Source of the DNA: Histomonas meleagridis
Lineage: Eukaryota > Parabasalia > Tritrichomonadida > Dientamoebidae
Direction: 5' to 3'
DNA length: 64,000 nt
Assembly: GCA_020186115.1 (NCBI GenBank)
Contig: WSYJ01000186.1
Span: 968,501 to 1,032,500 of the forward strand
Shown: positions 19,170-30,000 of the stretch, piece by piece
How the letters are laid out: each line of letters begins with the position of its first letter
Position numbering within the stretch: the stretch's first letter is position 1
Made by a program: the position numbers and the translations under genes
The notes under the pieces: generated by a model
The model's input: only the letters and a program-made list of their open reading frames with translations
What the model was told of the DNA's origin: nothing
Databases searched by the model: none

Positions 19170-21030
19170 TTAAGTATGTTTGTGAAGTAAGTCTAGTATT
19201 TCTTTGAAATTTTTATTCGTTTCTGCTATTTTAAGTGCTGTCCAAAATATTTTAAATAATTTCCAAATATTATTTTGAGATTCTAAATTATTAAAATAAA
19301 TTTTAAATAAAACTTATAAATATTTTTGGCATTAATATCAATTCCTTCTTGTTCAAGAAGTAATTGAGCTGTTTCTTTGTGAAAGAATGATAAAGCTGTT
19401 AGAAGAGCTGTATTAAACAAATAAAATAATTACCAAATATAACTTTGAAATGTCAAATTATACAAACAAATTTCAAAAAAATAATAAAAATATCTTGTAC
19501 ATTAATATCAATTCCTTTTTGTTTAAGAAGTAATTTAACTATTTCGTTATATCCTCTGTTAGATGCCCAAATAAGTGCTGTTTTAAATAATTTAAATAAT
19601 TTCCAAATATTATTTTGAAACAGAAAATTATTAAAATAAAATATAAATCAATCAAATAAATATCTTTAGCATTAACATCAATTCTTTCTTGTTCAAGAAG
19701 TAACTTAACTATTTCTGTGTGACCCTCCATAGTTGCTTTCATAAGTGCTGTCCAAAATAATTTAAATAATTTCCAAATATTATTTTGAAATACAAAATTA
19801 TTAAAATAAATTTGAAATAAAATAAATAAATACCTTTTGCGTTAATATCAGTTTTTTCATATTCAATAAGTAGTTTGGCTATTTCTGTGTTACCTCTATT
19901 TGACATCATTATAAGTGCCGTATTAAATAATAGTAATAATTTTCAAATGTTTTTTTGGAATAAAAAACTATGAGAATAAGTATCAAATAAAATTATTAAA
20001 TATTTCTTTCATTAACATTAATTTCTTCTTTTTCAAGAAGTAACTTAACTATTTCCGCGTTTTCTCTGTTAATAGCAATGTCAAACGCGGAGTCAAATAA
20101 ATTAATTAAATTTTAAATATAATTTTAAAATATAAAAATATTAAAATAGATTTTAAATCATTTAAATAAATATCTTTAGCATTAATATCAATTCCTTCTT
20201 GTTCAAGAAGTAATTTAACTATTTCTGAGTGTTTATTTATAACTGCAATCATAAGTGCTGTATTAAATAAATTAAATAATTTCTAAATATCACTAAAAAT
20301 TATCATATAAATAAAACAAATTTTAAACAAAATAAAACAACATTTTTGAGGTTAACATTTATTCCTTCATGTTCAAGAAGTAATTTAACTATTTCTATAT
20401 TACCTTGTCTAGAAGCTAAAAAAAGTGCTGTATTAAATAATTTTTATGTTTTCCAAATATTATTCCAAAATATCAAACAAACAAAACAAATAATATTTAT
20501 ATAAAATAAAAATTTTTAATATTAACATCAATATCTTTTTGATTTAAAAGTAAATTTACAATTTCTATATCATCATTTTTAACTGCATAAAAAAGTGCTG
20601 TATTATTAAGTTTAATCAAATTCCAAATATTTTATTAAAATTTCAAATAATTAAATCAATTTTTAAGAATTAATAATTATCATCTTTAATATTGATTTTA
20701 ATGTTATTTTGTTGAAGTAAAAAGTTAACAATTTCATAATTTTCATTTGATGATGCAACAATAAGTGGTGTTTGAAATATTAAATTTAAATTCCATTTTA
20801 AAAATTGAATCATCAAATAATTAATTCAAATTCTTTTTAATTTGAAAAAAAATCTTTCGCATTTATATTAGCTTTTTTTTCAAGAAGGTATTGAATAATA
20901 TCAATGCTGTCATTAAAAGTTGCTAATATAATTGGAATGTCTTTTAATTTAAATAAATGCCTATTAATATCTTAATAAACATTTAAAAAGAATGAAATTC
21001 TAAATTAAAATTTTAAATATTTTTCATCTT
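19170..21030 (-). repeat. Array of ankyrin-coding segments with 170-bp period
   Basis: On the minus strand about eleven segments each encode one ankyrin unit of the type TALMIA..(G/N)..EIVKLLLEQEGIDINAKD. Equivalent positions (plus-strand GTTCAAGAAG) lie at 19351, 19521, 19691, 19861, 20031, 20201, 20371, 20541, 20711, 20878 and 21048: 170 bp apart except one 167-bp step. About 99 bases are coding and about 71 are an AT-rich spacer that closes the frame. The one 3-base difference falls inside the coding part (KKANINAKD lacks one residue). The last segment ends with TAA at 19170-19172. The array continues the gene at 21013-22188. The spacers look like introns but lack consistent GT...AG ends; I cannot set their limits. 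Confidence 0.8.
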
Positions 21031-22188
21031 GACATTAATTTTCATTTGTTCTACTAAATATTTAACTATTTCTAGATTTCCTGAATACATAGATTCAAAT
21101 ATTATATCTTTTGGCGGATTTTTATTTTTCTCAATATTATAATGCAAAAATAAATATAAATTTCCAATTCTTACTGTCTTAAATAAAAGTTCTTCAGAAA
21201 ATTTCATTCCTTTTTCGAATAAAAATGATAAAATTTCATAATTAAAACTTGAAATACATTTTAAACCATATGAATTAAGATTTGATACATCAAACATTTC
21301 TTTTTTATTTTCATAAAGATAATAAAAGATATCATTTCGATGAAACATAATTGCTGTTTCAAATCCATTTTCAAATGATAAATGTTTTTGTTCACATAAA
21401 CGAATAATTCCTTCATTTCCACCTGCAATTGCATATCTACTTGCATTATTTGCATTTGCATCATTTATTAGTAAATATTTAAAACATTTAGTTGAACCAA
21501 AAAATGCTGCATAATCAATTAATGAAACATTATTATGATTAATGTATGAACATCTTTCATAAATTGATTTTGGAATTGTTTGATCAAAATCAAAATTTGT
21601 TTGAGATGATATTTCTTGAAGTTTTTCTATTTCATCATTTCGAATAATTTTTGCAATTTCATTCGGATTATTTCCTTCTTTAATTAATTGCTTATGTAAT
21701 TCCCAATCATTATTTGAAAGTTCTTCAATATTTTTTCTAAATAACATTATATCATTAAATTTAGAATATTCTTTTTCTTTAAAATAATGTGCAAAATAAC
21801 ATGTTTTAAACTTTTTAACATATTTTGGATTTATCATTTTCTCTTCAATCATTTTGTTAATAAGGTAATATGATGTTTGATATTTAGAACTAAGTCTTAT
21901 TGCTGATAATATTTCTTTAATTAAATCATTATTATTAAATAAAGTTTCCTTTTTTGCTTGAATTGCTTTTAAAAAAGTTAGAATCAAATCACCCTTATAA
22001 TTTCGAGAAATAAGAGATGAGCAAACTGACATTTGAATTATAACATGAAGAAATGTTTTTGAATATTCATCATCAAAATTATTTAAAATATTTTCTACCG
22101 ATGATTCTATGTTTCCTTCGTTCAAACCATAGATAATGTGATCAGATAATTCAAGGTATTTTAAGTAATTTTTATTATTTTTTTCCAT
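21013..22188 (-). CDS. DUF3447-type ankyrin protein (N-terminal part)
   Basis: The 391-residue frame begins with about 190 helical residues and continues into degenerate ankyrin repeats with the family's typical signature NNVSLIDYAAFFGSTKCFKYLLIND, then GGNEGIIRLCEQKHLSFENG and FHRNDIFYYLYENKK. DUF3447 ankyrin proteins are greatly expanded in trichomonads; their function is unknown. The frame ends after NLEIVKYLVEQMKINVKMK, in the middle of an ankyrin repeat, and the rest of the repeats lie downstream separated by spacers. Either the gene is spliced through the whole array or it was truncated here. ATG 22188 is the first in frame. No clear promoter motif is seen upstream. Confidence 0.7.
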   Translation of the reverse strand: MEKNNKNYLKYLELSDHIIYGLNEGNIESSVENILNNFDDEYSKTFLHVIIQMSVCSSLISRNYKGDLILTFLKAIQAKKETLFNNNDLIKEILSAIRLSSKYQTSYYLINKMIEEKMINPKYVKKFKTCYFAHYFKEKEYSKFNDIMLFRKNIEELSNNDWELHKQLIKEGNNPNEIAKIIRNDEIEKLQEISSQTNFDFDQTIPKSIYERCSYINHNNVSLIDYAAFFGSTKCFKYLLINDANANNASRYAIAGGNEGIIRLCEQKHLSFENGFETAIMFHRNDIFYYLYENKKEMFDVSNLNSYGLKCISSFNYEILSFLFEKGMKFSEELLFKTVRIGNLYLFLHYNIEKNKNPPKDIIFESMYSGNLEIVKYLVEQMKINVKMKNI

Positions 22189-22292
22189 TAAAAATTATAA
22201 TTATAAACTTGACCAATGAAGCTTCATTTTGTATAGTTTATAGACATTATCGACTTTTTATATAAAATTCATAAAAAAATTTAAACTAATTT

Positions 22293-22712
22293 ACCAATTT
22301 ATTATAATGAATTTCGTGAAAGAATTCACTAAAGTGCATTTTCAATTTATTATAATGAATTTAGTGAAAAGAATTCACAAAGTGCATTTTCAATTTATTA
22401 TAATGAATTTAGTGAAAAGAATTCACAAAGTGCATTTTCAATTTATTATAATGAATTTAGTGAAAGAATTCACCAAAGTGCATTTTCAATTTATTATAAT
22501 GAATTTAGTGAAAGAATTCACAAAGTGCATTTTCAATTTATTATAATGAATTTAGTGAAAAGAATTCACCAAAGTGCATTTTCAATTTATTATAATGAAT
22601 TTAGTGAAAGAATTCATCAAAGTGCATTTTCAATTTATTATAATGAATTTCGTGAAAGAATTCACCAAAGTGCATTTTCAATTTATTATAATGAATTTAG
22701 TGAAAACTTATT
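22293..22712 (-). repeat. Minisatellite, left array (about 8-9 units)
   Basis: Tandem units of 47-49 bp, each with an EcoRI-type GAATTC, AATTCATTATAATAAATTG and AAAATGCACTTT (minus-strand reading). It starts right after the 3' end of the left beta-helix gene and has the same orientation to that gene as the right array. The outermost unit carries CACGAAATTC instead of CACTAAATTC, as does the outermost unit of the right array. Open frames through the array are repeat artefacts. Confidence 0.95.
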
Positions 22713-22745
22713 TGAACTTTTATTGAAATGCATTTCATTCAATTG

Positions 22746-25215
22746 CTATGCGATTGGTTCACCATTTTCATTCACGTTATCCTTCGCATCGTATCGCGAG
22801 TTGGCTGCAACTTGCACAAAACTTCCTTTCTCGCGCATTTCTCCAATAACATTTTCACTAATTTTCGCGTAACTGTTATTCGACAAGTTGACTGCGTAAA
22901 TATGCCCTGCGCCAATAGTGTTCCGCGTGATATCTGCTTTACTTCCATTCGTAACGCGAATCGCCGAACGGCCGCATGACTGAAACTTCGAGTTGTTAAT
23001 CTTAAGGAGTCCCTGGTGATCGACTTCGATGCCGTAGTACGGAAAGTTCATGAAGATGCACGAATCAATAACAACATTCAACGATGTGATCTTAATCGCT
23101 ATTTGCGACGTCTGAAGAATTTTCTTCGAATCGTTGTTCCGCGTCGCACCAACAAATGTACTTCCGCTAAATTTACTGCTGCGGCACTTTTGGATGTAAA
23201 CAGAAAAACTTTTGCCGCACGTGTAGAAGTTGCTGTCGCTGACGTTCAGTTCGACGCCTTGGCCGTCGGTCAGAATGGCGCGTTCGCTGCATTTAGTAAA
23301 GATGCATTTGTTAACATTAAAAATAGAACTTTGCGTACATTCAATCGCGGAGTAACACTCTTGGCAACTAATCCCATTAATATTAAAATTACTATGCTCA
23401 AGACCCATAACACAAAATTGCGCATTGTCATTAAAGTCAACTTGTTCTATATTGATATTACTATGATCACTTCCAACAATACATTGCGTGTTACGGCGAA
23501 AATGACAATTATTTAATGTAATGTTCGCGTTGCCTAACGCTTTCAATGATAACTGATTGAACTCCCACGTGCAGTTCGTGAAGCGGCCTTGGCTGTCTTC
23601 ATTAAATAGAAGCGCCTGTTGCTCTGCTTTGTAGAAGTGCGACCCTGTGGCTTCAAATATGCTATGATTAATAGAATGAATTTGTAACGATTTGTTCCCA
23701 TAAACATTCGAATCTTGCAAACGAATCAAACACGTTTCCTTGTTAAAGATGCCGAACTTTTCATTGTTATAAATGCTCGTTCGAATCGCATGAACTTCTG
23801 AGCCTTCCATGCAATAAATACCAAATTGCTTGTTCCCGAAGATTTCTGAATCAATAATTCGAACTAATGAAATACGGTCTGGAACTTGTTGAACATTATG
23901 CATGACGCAAAGTCCGTTTTGTTTGTTGTTACATATGTTACATCGACGAATGTTTAAGCGACAGTTGGTTTCAACCACAACGCCATTGTCATTATCTTTA
24001 ATCAAATTATTAATTAATGTCCCAATGCTTCCTTGCGACACGCGAACCCCGCCTTTGTTGTTATATATTTCATTGTTATTTAATACAAATTTTTCTGCTG
24101 AACGTGCATTAAATCCAAATTCTTTGTTGTTAATGATCTTGTTGCCTGTGATAACACCTTTGCTTCCCGCTTGTAAGATGATGCCACTCGTTTTACACCC
24201 ATTAATTTGCGACGATTGAATAAGCGGAGTGGCGCCTTCGTGAATAATAACGCCAGAGCCAACTTCAGACTTAATGTTGCATCGTAAAATCATTCCGTGC
24301 GAATGAGGACGAAAGACAATCGTAGAATCAATTTGCTTACAGTCAACAATTAAACACGTCGCATCACTCCCAACAACAATAGCATTGTTCTCATTCGTTG
24401 GCTTATGAAAGATGCACGAATCAAACAAACTCCGACTGAATGGCATCAGCGATGTCGTGGTGTAATTAGTCGCAAAGAATTGGCATTGCCGTGACGTAAT
24501 ACGCGCATTGTTCTCTGCTCGAACGCATCCTGCACATGATGAACGTAATATACAATTGTCTAACTCTAAAACACCAAATGATGAACGCGCACAATATGAA
24601 TCCCCTGGCGTATTACATGTTAAAGTAATACCAACAATACGACAACAATTCGCTTTAAGAATAACACAATCAAAAATAACGGCTTCGATGACTGTGTCTT
24701 GCGGATTGGACCGCTCTTCAAATGATCGAATTTCTAAAGAACGATCTAATATAATGGACTCTTTATAAACACCACGATGGAGAATAATGCTTTCACCGGG
24801 CATAGATAATGAAATAGCTTCAGAAATGGTTTTGACACTATCAGGAAATTCGCCTGTGCAATCAACATGTCGAACTTTTTCAGAACGAATTTCTTCAAAT
24901 GTGGATCGATATGAAATAGAATAAATTTGTTCATTGATAGATGCCATTAAATTAGTGTCATCTTCTTCTTCGTTTGTAACAACAAACTTACTAGGTCGAA
25001 CTGTACATTGATATTCACCTCCAGATACTTTAGTAATAATTTGTTGTGTTGACACTTGATCATAATTGTTATAAACTGCTCCCCATCTTTAAAGACTTAC
25101 TAATAAGTTCAGAATATTTTGGAACACCAATAAGTTCATCATCTTCTTCTTGAACAAATGTTTCTTGAATAATGGAATCAAAAAATTTTTCTGCTTCTCC
25201 TACTGCATCAGTCAT
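22746..25215 (-). pseudogene. Right-handed beta-helix protein, left copy, one frameshift
   Basis: An 822-codon gene when read against the other copy. After an acidic N-terminal 70 residues, a region with SVKTISEAISLSMPGESIIL and HRGVYKESIIL opens a long parallel beta-helix of short repeats (ITGNKIINNKEFG, IYNNEKFGIFN, ISENVIGEM) like those of FBXO11 and other CASH/PbH1 proteins. No catalytic residues, signal peptide or membrane segment are evident. Here the frame is intact from 22746 to 25055, but GGGG (CCCC at 25081-25084) replaces the GGG of the right copy and cuts off the first 53 codons including ATG 25215. The indel sits in a homopolymer, so it may be a sequencing error and the gene may be intact. 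The gene is visibly less AT-rich than its neighbours. Confidence 0.85.
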
Positions 25216-25551
25216 TTTTTTTTAATTTTTAAAACTATTTTGGCAAAAAACGGTTTCTCTTCATTGTCACTTTTATGTTTATTTCTTTATCATTTTTTAT
25301 TTCGCCATTAAAAATATTATTTATAATATTTCTTTATTATTTGTTCATAAGAAACATTTCAAATGGTGTAAATTTTATAACATTTTTGATATTAATTCTT
25401 TCTTTATTTTGCATAATACAAATTTGAAGTTTGAGGATAATTTTGATGTATTTTTAACAAAAGGAAATTGTTTTAAAAAATTTTTAGTATGCCATATACA
25501 TTTTTATTAAACATTCATTAATACAAACCAGAAAAAACATTACAATAATTT
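25216..25551. other. Gap between the beta-helix gene and the 25552-26196 gene
   Basis: AT-rich; holds the promoter motif above and the 3' flank of the neighbouring gene. The same sequence, inverted, is at about 32688-33021. Confidence 0.5.
25244..25257 (-). promoter_or_regulatory. Promoter motif before left beta-helix gene
   Basis: On the minus strand GAAACCGTTTTTTG lies about 30 bases before ATG 25215. The same element is at 32981-32994 before the right copy. Confidence 0.5.
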
Positions 25552-26196
25552 TCATTCAATGTCAGTATGTTCACACTGGGAAATATTGAGCTTCTTTCTG
25601 TTTTTAACTGCATTCTCTAGTGGATCAAATGTAGCGATTGTGTGAGTTTCAAATGTCCATTCGTATTGTATGGTAACAAGTGGAAAATGAGGCTCTGTAA
25701 GGACATCTTGAGGAGGCATCCCGGGCCCTATAAGGATCTCATCTGGTGTGTGATCGAGACCAAAACTCTGTTCCGTTGCAATTAATCGTGGATTTTCATT
25801 TATCAGTTTTGTAAGATTTGATTGTTGAGGAATTTTTAAAACAATCCAGTTTTTAACCTGATTGGCTCCAACCACGGCGGATAAATTAGTGTCTTTACTT
25901 TCAACATCTGTCCATCCTTCTTGATAAAACGCAGAAAGAACAACTGCACGACAACAAATTACTTGGGATTGAAGAAGTGAAAGATTAAATGCAGCCGTTG
26001 GTCCAAAAAATATGATTCCCATTGATTTTAATACGGAAACAGGATCATTGACATTTATATTAAGGAATGAAGCAGTATATGAAATATCTTCGGTAAGTGA
26101 AGACTTATTGTTTTCTGTTTGCCTAAGTCTTAGAAAGTGATGCTGTATTATTGATATTGCTTGATTTTCTTGCGTCATGGGGCTCACAGTCTCCAT
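25552..26196 (-). CDS. Unrecognised 214-residue protein
   Basis: The product is soluble, with no signal peptide or membrane segment. It has an N-terminal helical part, a conserved-looking middle (IIFFGPTAAFNLSLLQSQVICCRA), and a C-terminal half with EILIGPGMPPQDVL and HFPLVTIQYEWTFETHTIAT. I do not recognise the family. The last 17 or so codons are repeated inside the right arm at 32637-32687, where the rest of the gene is missing, so this is the original copy and the right one a fragment. ATG 26196; TAACCGCTTTTG lies about 40 bases upstream. Confidence 0.6.
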   Translation of the reverse strand: METVSPMTQENQAISIIQHHFLRLRQTENNKSSLTEDISYTASFLNINVNDPVSVLKSMGIIFFGPTAAFNLSLLQSQVICCRAVVLSAFYQEGWTDVESKDTNLSAVVGANQVKNWIVLKIPQQSNLTKLINENPRLIATEQSFGLDHTPDEILIGPGMPPQDVLTEPHFPLVTIQYEWTFETHTIATFDPLENAVKNRKKLNISQCEHTDIE

Positions 26197-26234
26197 TTCG
26201 GAATAAAGTATTCAATATTGCAATAAATTTGAAT

Positions 26235-26246
26235 CAAAAGCGGTTA
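26235..26246 (-). promoter_or_regulatory. Promoter motif
   Basis: TAACCGCTTTTG on the minus strand, about 40 bases before ATG 26196; nearly identical to the motif at 50501-50515. Confidence 0.45.
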
Positions 26247-26282
26247 TTTCATTGCTTTACACACATCACACAAAGTTGTTTT

Positions 26283-26960
26283 CCAATAAATTTCATCACA
26301 AAGTAATTTTGGTTTTAATCAAAAGATTGAACCATCACTTTATGAAAGATGTTCAAATGTTAATCAGAGAAATGTTTCATTAATGGATTATGCTGCATGC
26401 TTTGGATCAATTAAATATTTTAAATATTTACTTATAAATGGTGCTAAAATAAAGAATACATGGAAATATGCAATTGTAGGCGGAAACTTAAAAATCATTC
26501 ATTTATGTGAACAAAATTTATCAAAATTTGGGAAATTGTATGAAACTGCAATAGAATTTCATCAAAATGATATCTTTAAATATCTTTATAAAAATAATGC
26601 TGATAATGAAATTAAAGCAGAAAATGAATGATATTAAATATGTTTGTATTTTAAAAGGAAATTTTGAAATTTTATCTTTTTTAGAAGAAAAATTTAATAA
26701 AACATAAGAAAATATAATTAATGATACTGCGGAAATTGGAAATTTGTATCTTATTAAACATTTTCTTCAAAAAAATCAGATTCCAAAAGTAATTACTATA
26801 TCCTTTAAATTCAAAAAATTTTGAACCTGTTCAACCGGTTCAATAAACATATTATTGAGCAAGAAGGATATCAATTGATATTAATGCTAAAGATAATATT
26901 TGTTTTAATAATTTTATATTTGAAAATAATATTTAGAAATAATTTAAATTATTTGAAAAC
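26283..26960 (+). pseudogene. Decayed DUF3447-type ankyrin gene
   Basis: The plus strand encodes FNQKIEPSLYERCSNVNQRN and NVSLMDYAACFGSIKYFKYL, matching the family member at 21013-22188. One frame is open from 26383 to 26631 and then stops; matching sequence goes on with frame changes. At 26862-26960 a partial ankyrin unit is followed by AT-rich sequence resembling the array spacer (AATAATATTTAGAAATAATT), so the spacer type is shared by this copy. There is no start region. It is not functional. Confidence 0.75.
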
Positions 26961-27040
26961 AAAAGGTCAATCTCAAAAATAAACGAAAGATATTGACCAC
27001 TCATCAAAAAAACAAAATTACTCACTTTAAAACGACACTT

Positions 27041-30000
27041 TTACTCTTTCTTTTTAGTTCTACTCTTTTTCTGATCACATGAATTCAAATTAGAATTATA
27101 CTGCATCAACGAACGCTGCAAACCTTCATTTTCATTGGCGCTCCGCTTTCTCACAGGTGATCCGTATTCATATGACCCGGATATTTTGTTGACCAATTTT
27201 GAAAATCTTGATTGCATATAAATTGCCTTATTCGTTCCGTCATTAATTTTTGTTGCATAGTACGCGTTCATTGCGCATATTACAGTCTGTCGTACCAAAA
27301 CAGGTAAAACCTTCTTGGAGACAATCATCTGATCAGAAAGAGGGCCAACCCAAAACGCGTCGTCCTTTTTCTTCACAGAGATTCTGAACAAACATGTTTT
27401 AAGTGGATATATAATGATATGTACATTGTTAAATTGAGATGTAATTATTTGATGATTATATTCTTTGGTATTTTCACACCAAATTATATGGATGTGGTCA
27501 TTGCCAATGTGTTTCTTTTTCTTGATTTGCTGAACATCTTTTTCATCTGTTTCCATAATTGGCGCAATATGAAACATCACTTCGTTAAGAAGATCTGCAT
27601 AGTAAACAGAGGCCTTACAGCTTTCTAAATTGTTCATATTTAGCCCAGCATCATATCCATGGTGAGTGGCCAAATCAATTGTCCATCCAAGTGTTGAAAT
27701 AAATTCTTGGAAAGAGGGCGAAGTTTCCTCCATTGTTGTTGACAACAACTTTGCCTGGATTTCTTTTTCATTTGTTGAGAACAAAACTCCGAATTTAAGT
27801 TCGTTAAGTGGATTTAAAGAAAATATATCAGACAACAGTAAGTTGTTATCATTTGGAACAAGTTGTCCATTATATTGTTGGAATTGACTTGTTATACCTA
27901 TTAATTCTGCAGCTCCAGCAACAGTTGTTGGGTTCGATAACGGTTGCCTAAGCTGGGGCGGGTCGGGACCGTTTATTGCGCTATCGTTGAATTTTGAATA
28001 GTTAAAATCTTCTTCCAATTTTTCCAAATCGATTTCATATTCTGCATTAAAATCTTTAAACAATGACTGGAATTTTCTTGATAAATCACCATTTTCTTCT
28101 TTCTGCTTATTTTCACAATTTTCCAAATCTTTTGCGAATTCGAAAGGTTTAATATTTTGATCATTTATGAAAGTTTTTGTAATATTTTCCAATTTCACAG
28201 TATATCTTTGAGTTTGCGTTTGCGAAGTCATTATCAAAGACTTATCGAAGTCATCGAATTTAAACTTAATGAAATTATTTGCTGAAGTTAAAATAGGTAA
28301 ATCACCATAAGAATATTTATCAGTCGAAACAGGGAAACATGGGCCATTTGTGAATGGATAACTTAAGAAATTTGTTGAAATGAAATCGATTACATGTTCA
28401 GTGAATTGTATCATTTTCTCATTTGTTTTATATACTGAAGAAATCTTTGAAATCGTATCAATGAATTTCGATAAATCAAAATGGTTTACAAGTGGTGAAG
28501 AATACACAATTAAATGTGACGTATATTGTATTATTTCATAACTCCATTTAGAACTCTCAGGTTTTAAAGTTGAGACGTATTCTATTATAGATGAAACATA
28601 ATTCTGTAATAGACTTGGAAATTCTTTTTTAAGTTTTTCGCAATATGAAAATATAACAGTATCAAGCATTACTGCTTCAAATGTTTGTAATTTTATAAGT
28701 TTAAGGAAAATATCTAAAATGATTTGGATGTGATTCTCTTCGATTTTCTCTTGCGTCATTTCATCCGCAAGCATTGACGAAATTAGATTTAATAATAATG
28801 GAATATCATTAAATTCAGTCTTTTCGATATAATTAAAAATAAATTCCCTAAAATTAGTCGGAAATGGTTTTAATAATTCATTTGTATTTGATATAAAATG
28901 TTGTGGATATTTATTCTTAAGTTCATTTATAGCATTAATAATGATTGGATTAATTTCATTGTTTCGATTAAATAAAGATAATGAAGAAACAAATGCAAAT
29001 ATTTCATTGTCAAGTTGAACATTAAATGTAAAAATAGCATTCATTAATAAAGGTATTAACATCGTAGTAAAAGGAAGACCAAAACATATCGAACGAATTC
29101 CTTGTCGAATAGCAAAAACTCTATTATCTTGATTATTAGATAATATCATCATCGATACACAAATTATCCATTTATATAACGCATTTTGTGATAAACAATA
29201 TCGAATATCAAATCGATTAATAATTTTTGATAATAATTGAAATGAATGATTTCGAATATCTAGATCACTTTGATTTAATATTGCATAAAATAATCGCTTC
29301 TTACAATATTTAAATAAAACAATTTGATCGCAATTTAATTCAGGTGGGAAATTATTCATTTCATTAAGGACATAATATAAAGAATAAATAGGTGCAAATG
29401 CAGATTGTCTTTGAATTGTCGATTCTAATTTATCATAACAATCAAAAACAGATAAAAATATATTAATTCGATCATATAAAATCGATTTATCATTAATATG
29501 GATTTGTGGTATAGATAAAAGTTTAAATGAATCAACATGTTCTTCATATTTTTCCCATGATGGCCCTAGTTCTGCTGCATAAGTAGTTGGGCTTTGAATC
29601 ATTAATAATAATTGTTGCGGATCAAATGTTGAATCTTGTCCAGTCCGAAGTTTTTTACGCATTGCTGTGTCACAAGCTTGAATTAATGGTGCGTCTTCAA
29701 AGTTAAACAAATAAGGACATAACTCTACTGCCAAATATTGTGCATAACGTGATGCAACAGCAGATAATAATTCTGATTCTGTAACAAGATTTGTTAAACA
29801 ATTCCATAGTATAGAATTATCATTACCATAAGAAATTAATGAATTTAAGAAGTTATATAATATGAAAATTGATGTAAATTTCTCATAATGTTGTTTGTGA
29901 AAGACATCTGCAATATGTTTCGATGCTTTTTCTGGTTCATAAAATCTAAAAATCGATTTGAAATAATCCTTAAAGAAGACATCAATCTTCAATAAAACGG

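Larger units (their letters stand above)
22293..25601 (-). repeat. Left arm of a large inverted duplication
   Basis: From about 25601 back to the satellite, the minus strand matches the plus strand at 32637-37557 almost base for base: gene flank, beta-helix gene, 3' flank and satellite. Differences seen are single bases and homopolymer indels, for example one base in the last codons. The arm begins inside the 3' end of the gene at 25552-26196, which is intact here. The arms differ mainly in satellite length. Confidence 0.92.

Noticed and set aside
19170-21030. Ordinary GT-AG introns between ankyrin segments
   Set aside because: Only one spacer (near 19832) begins with GT at the expected place; most begin GATATTT, so canonical introns are not supported.
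22307-22872. Open frames running through the satellite
   Set aside because: They arise because units of 48 bp keep the frame and units lack stops; composition is purely that of the repeat. The same holds for frames at 36130-36327 and 37212-37679.
23016-23516. 166-codon open frame antisense to the beta-helix gene, present in both arms
   Set aside because: It mirrors the coding strand's codon bias and is conserved only because the arms are copies; no start context or recognisable protein.
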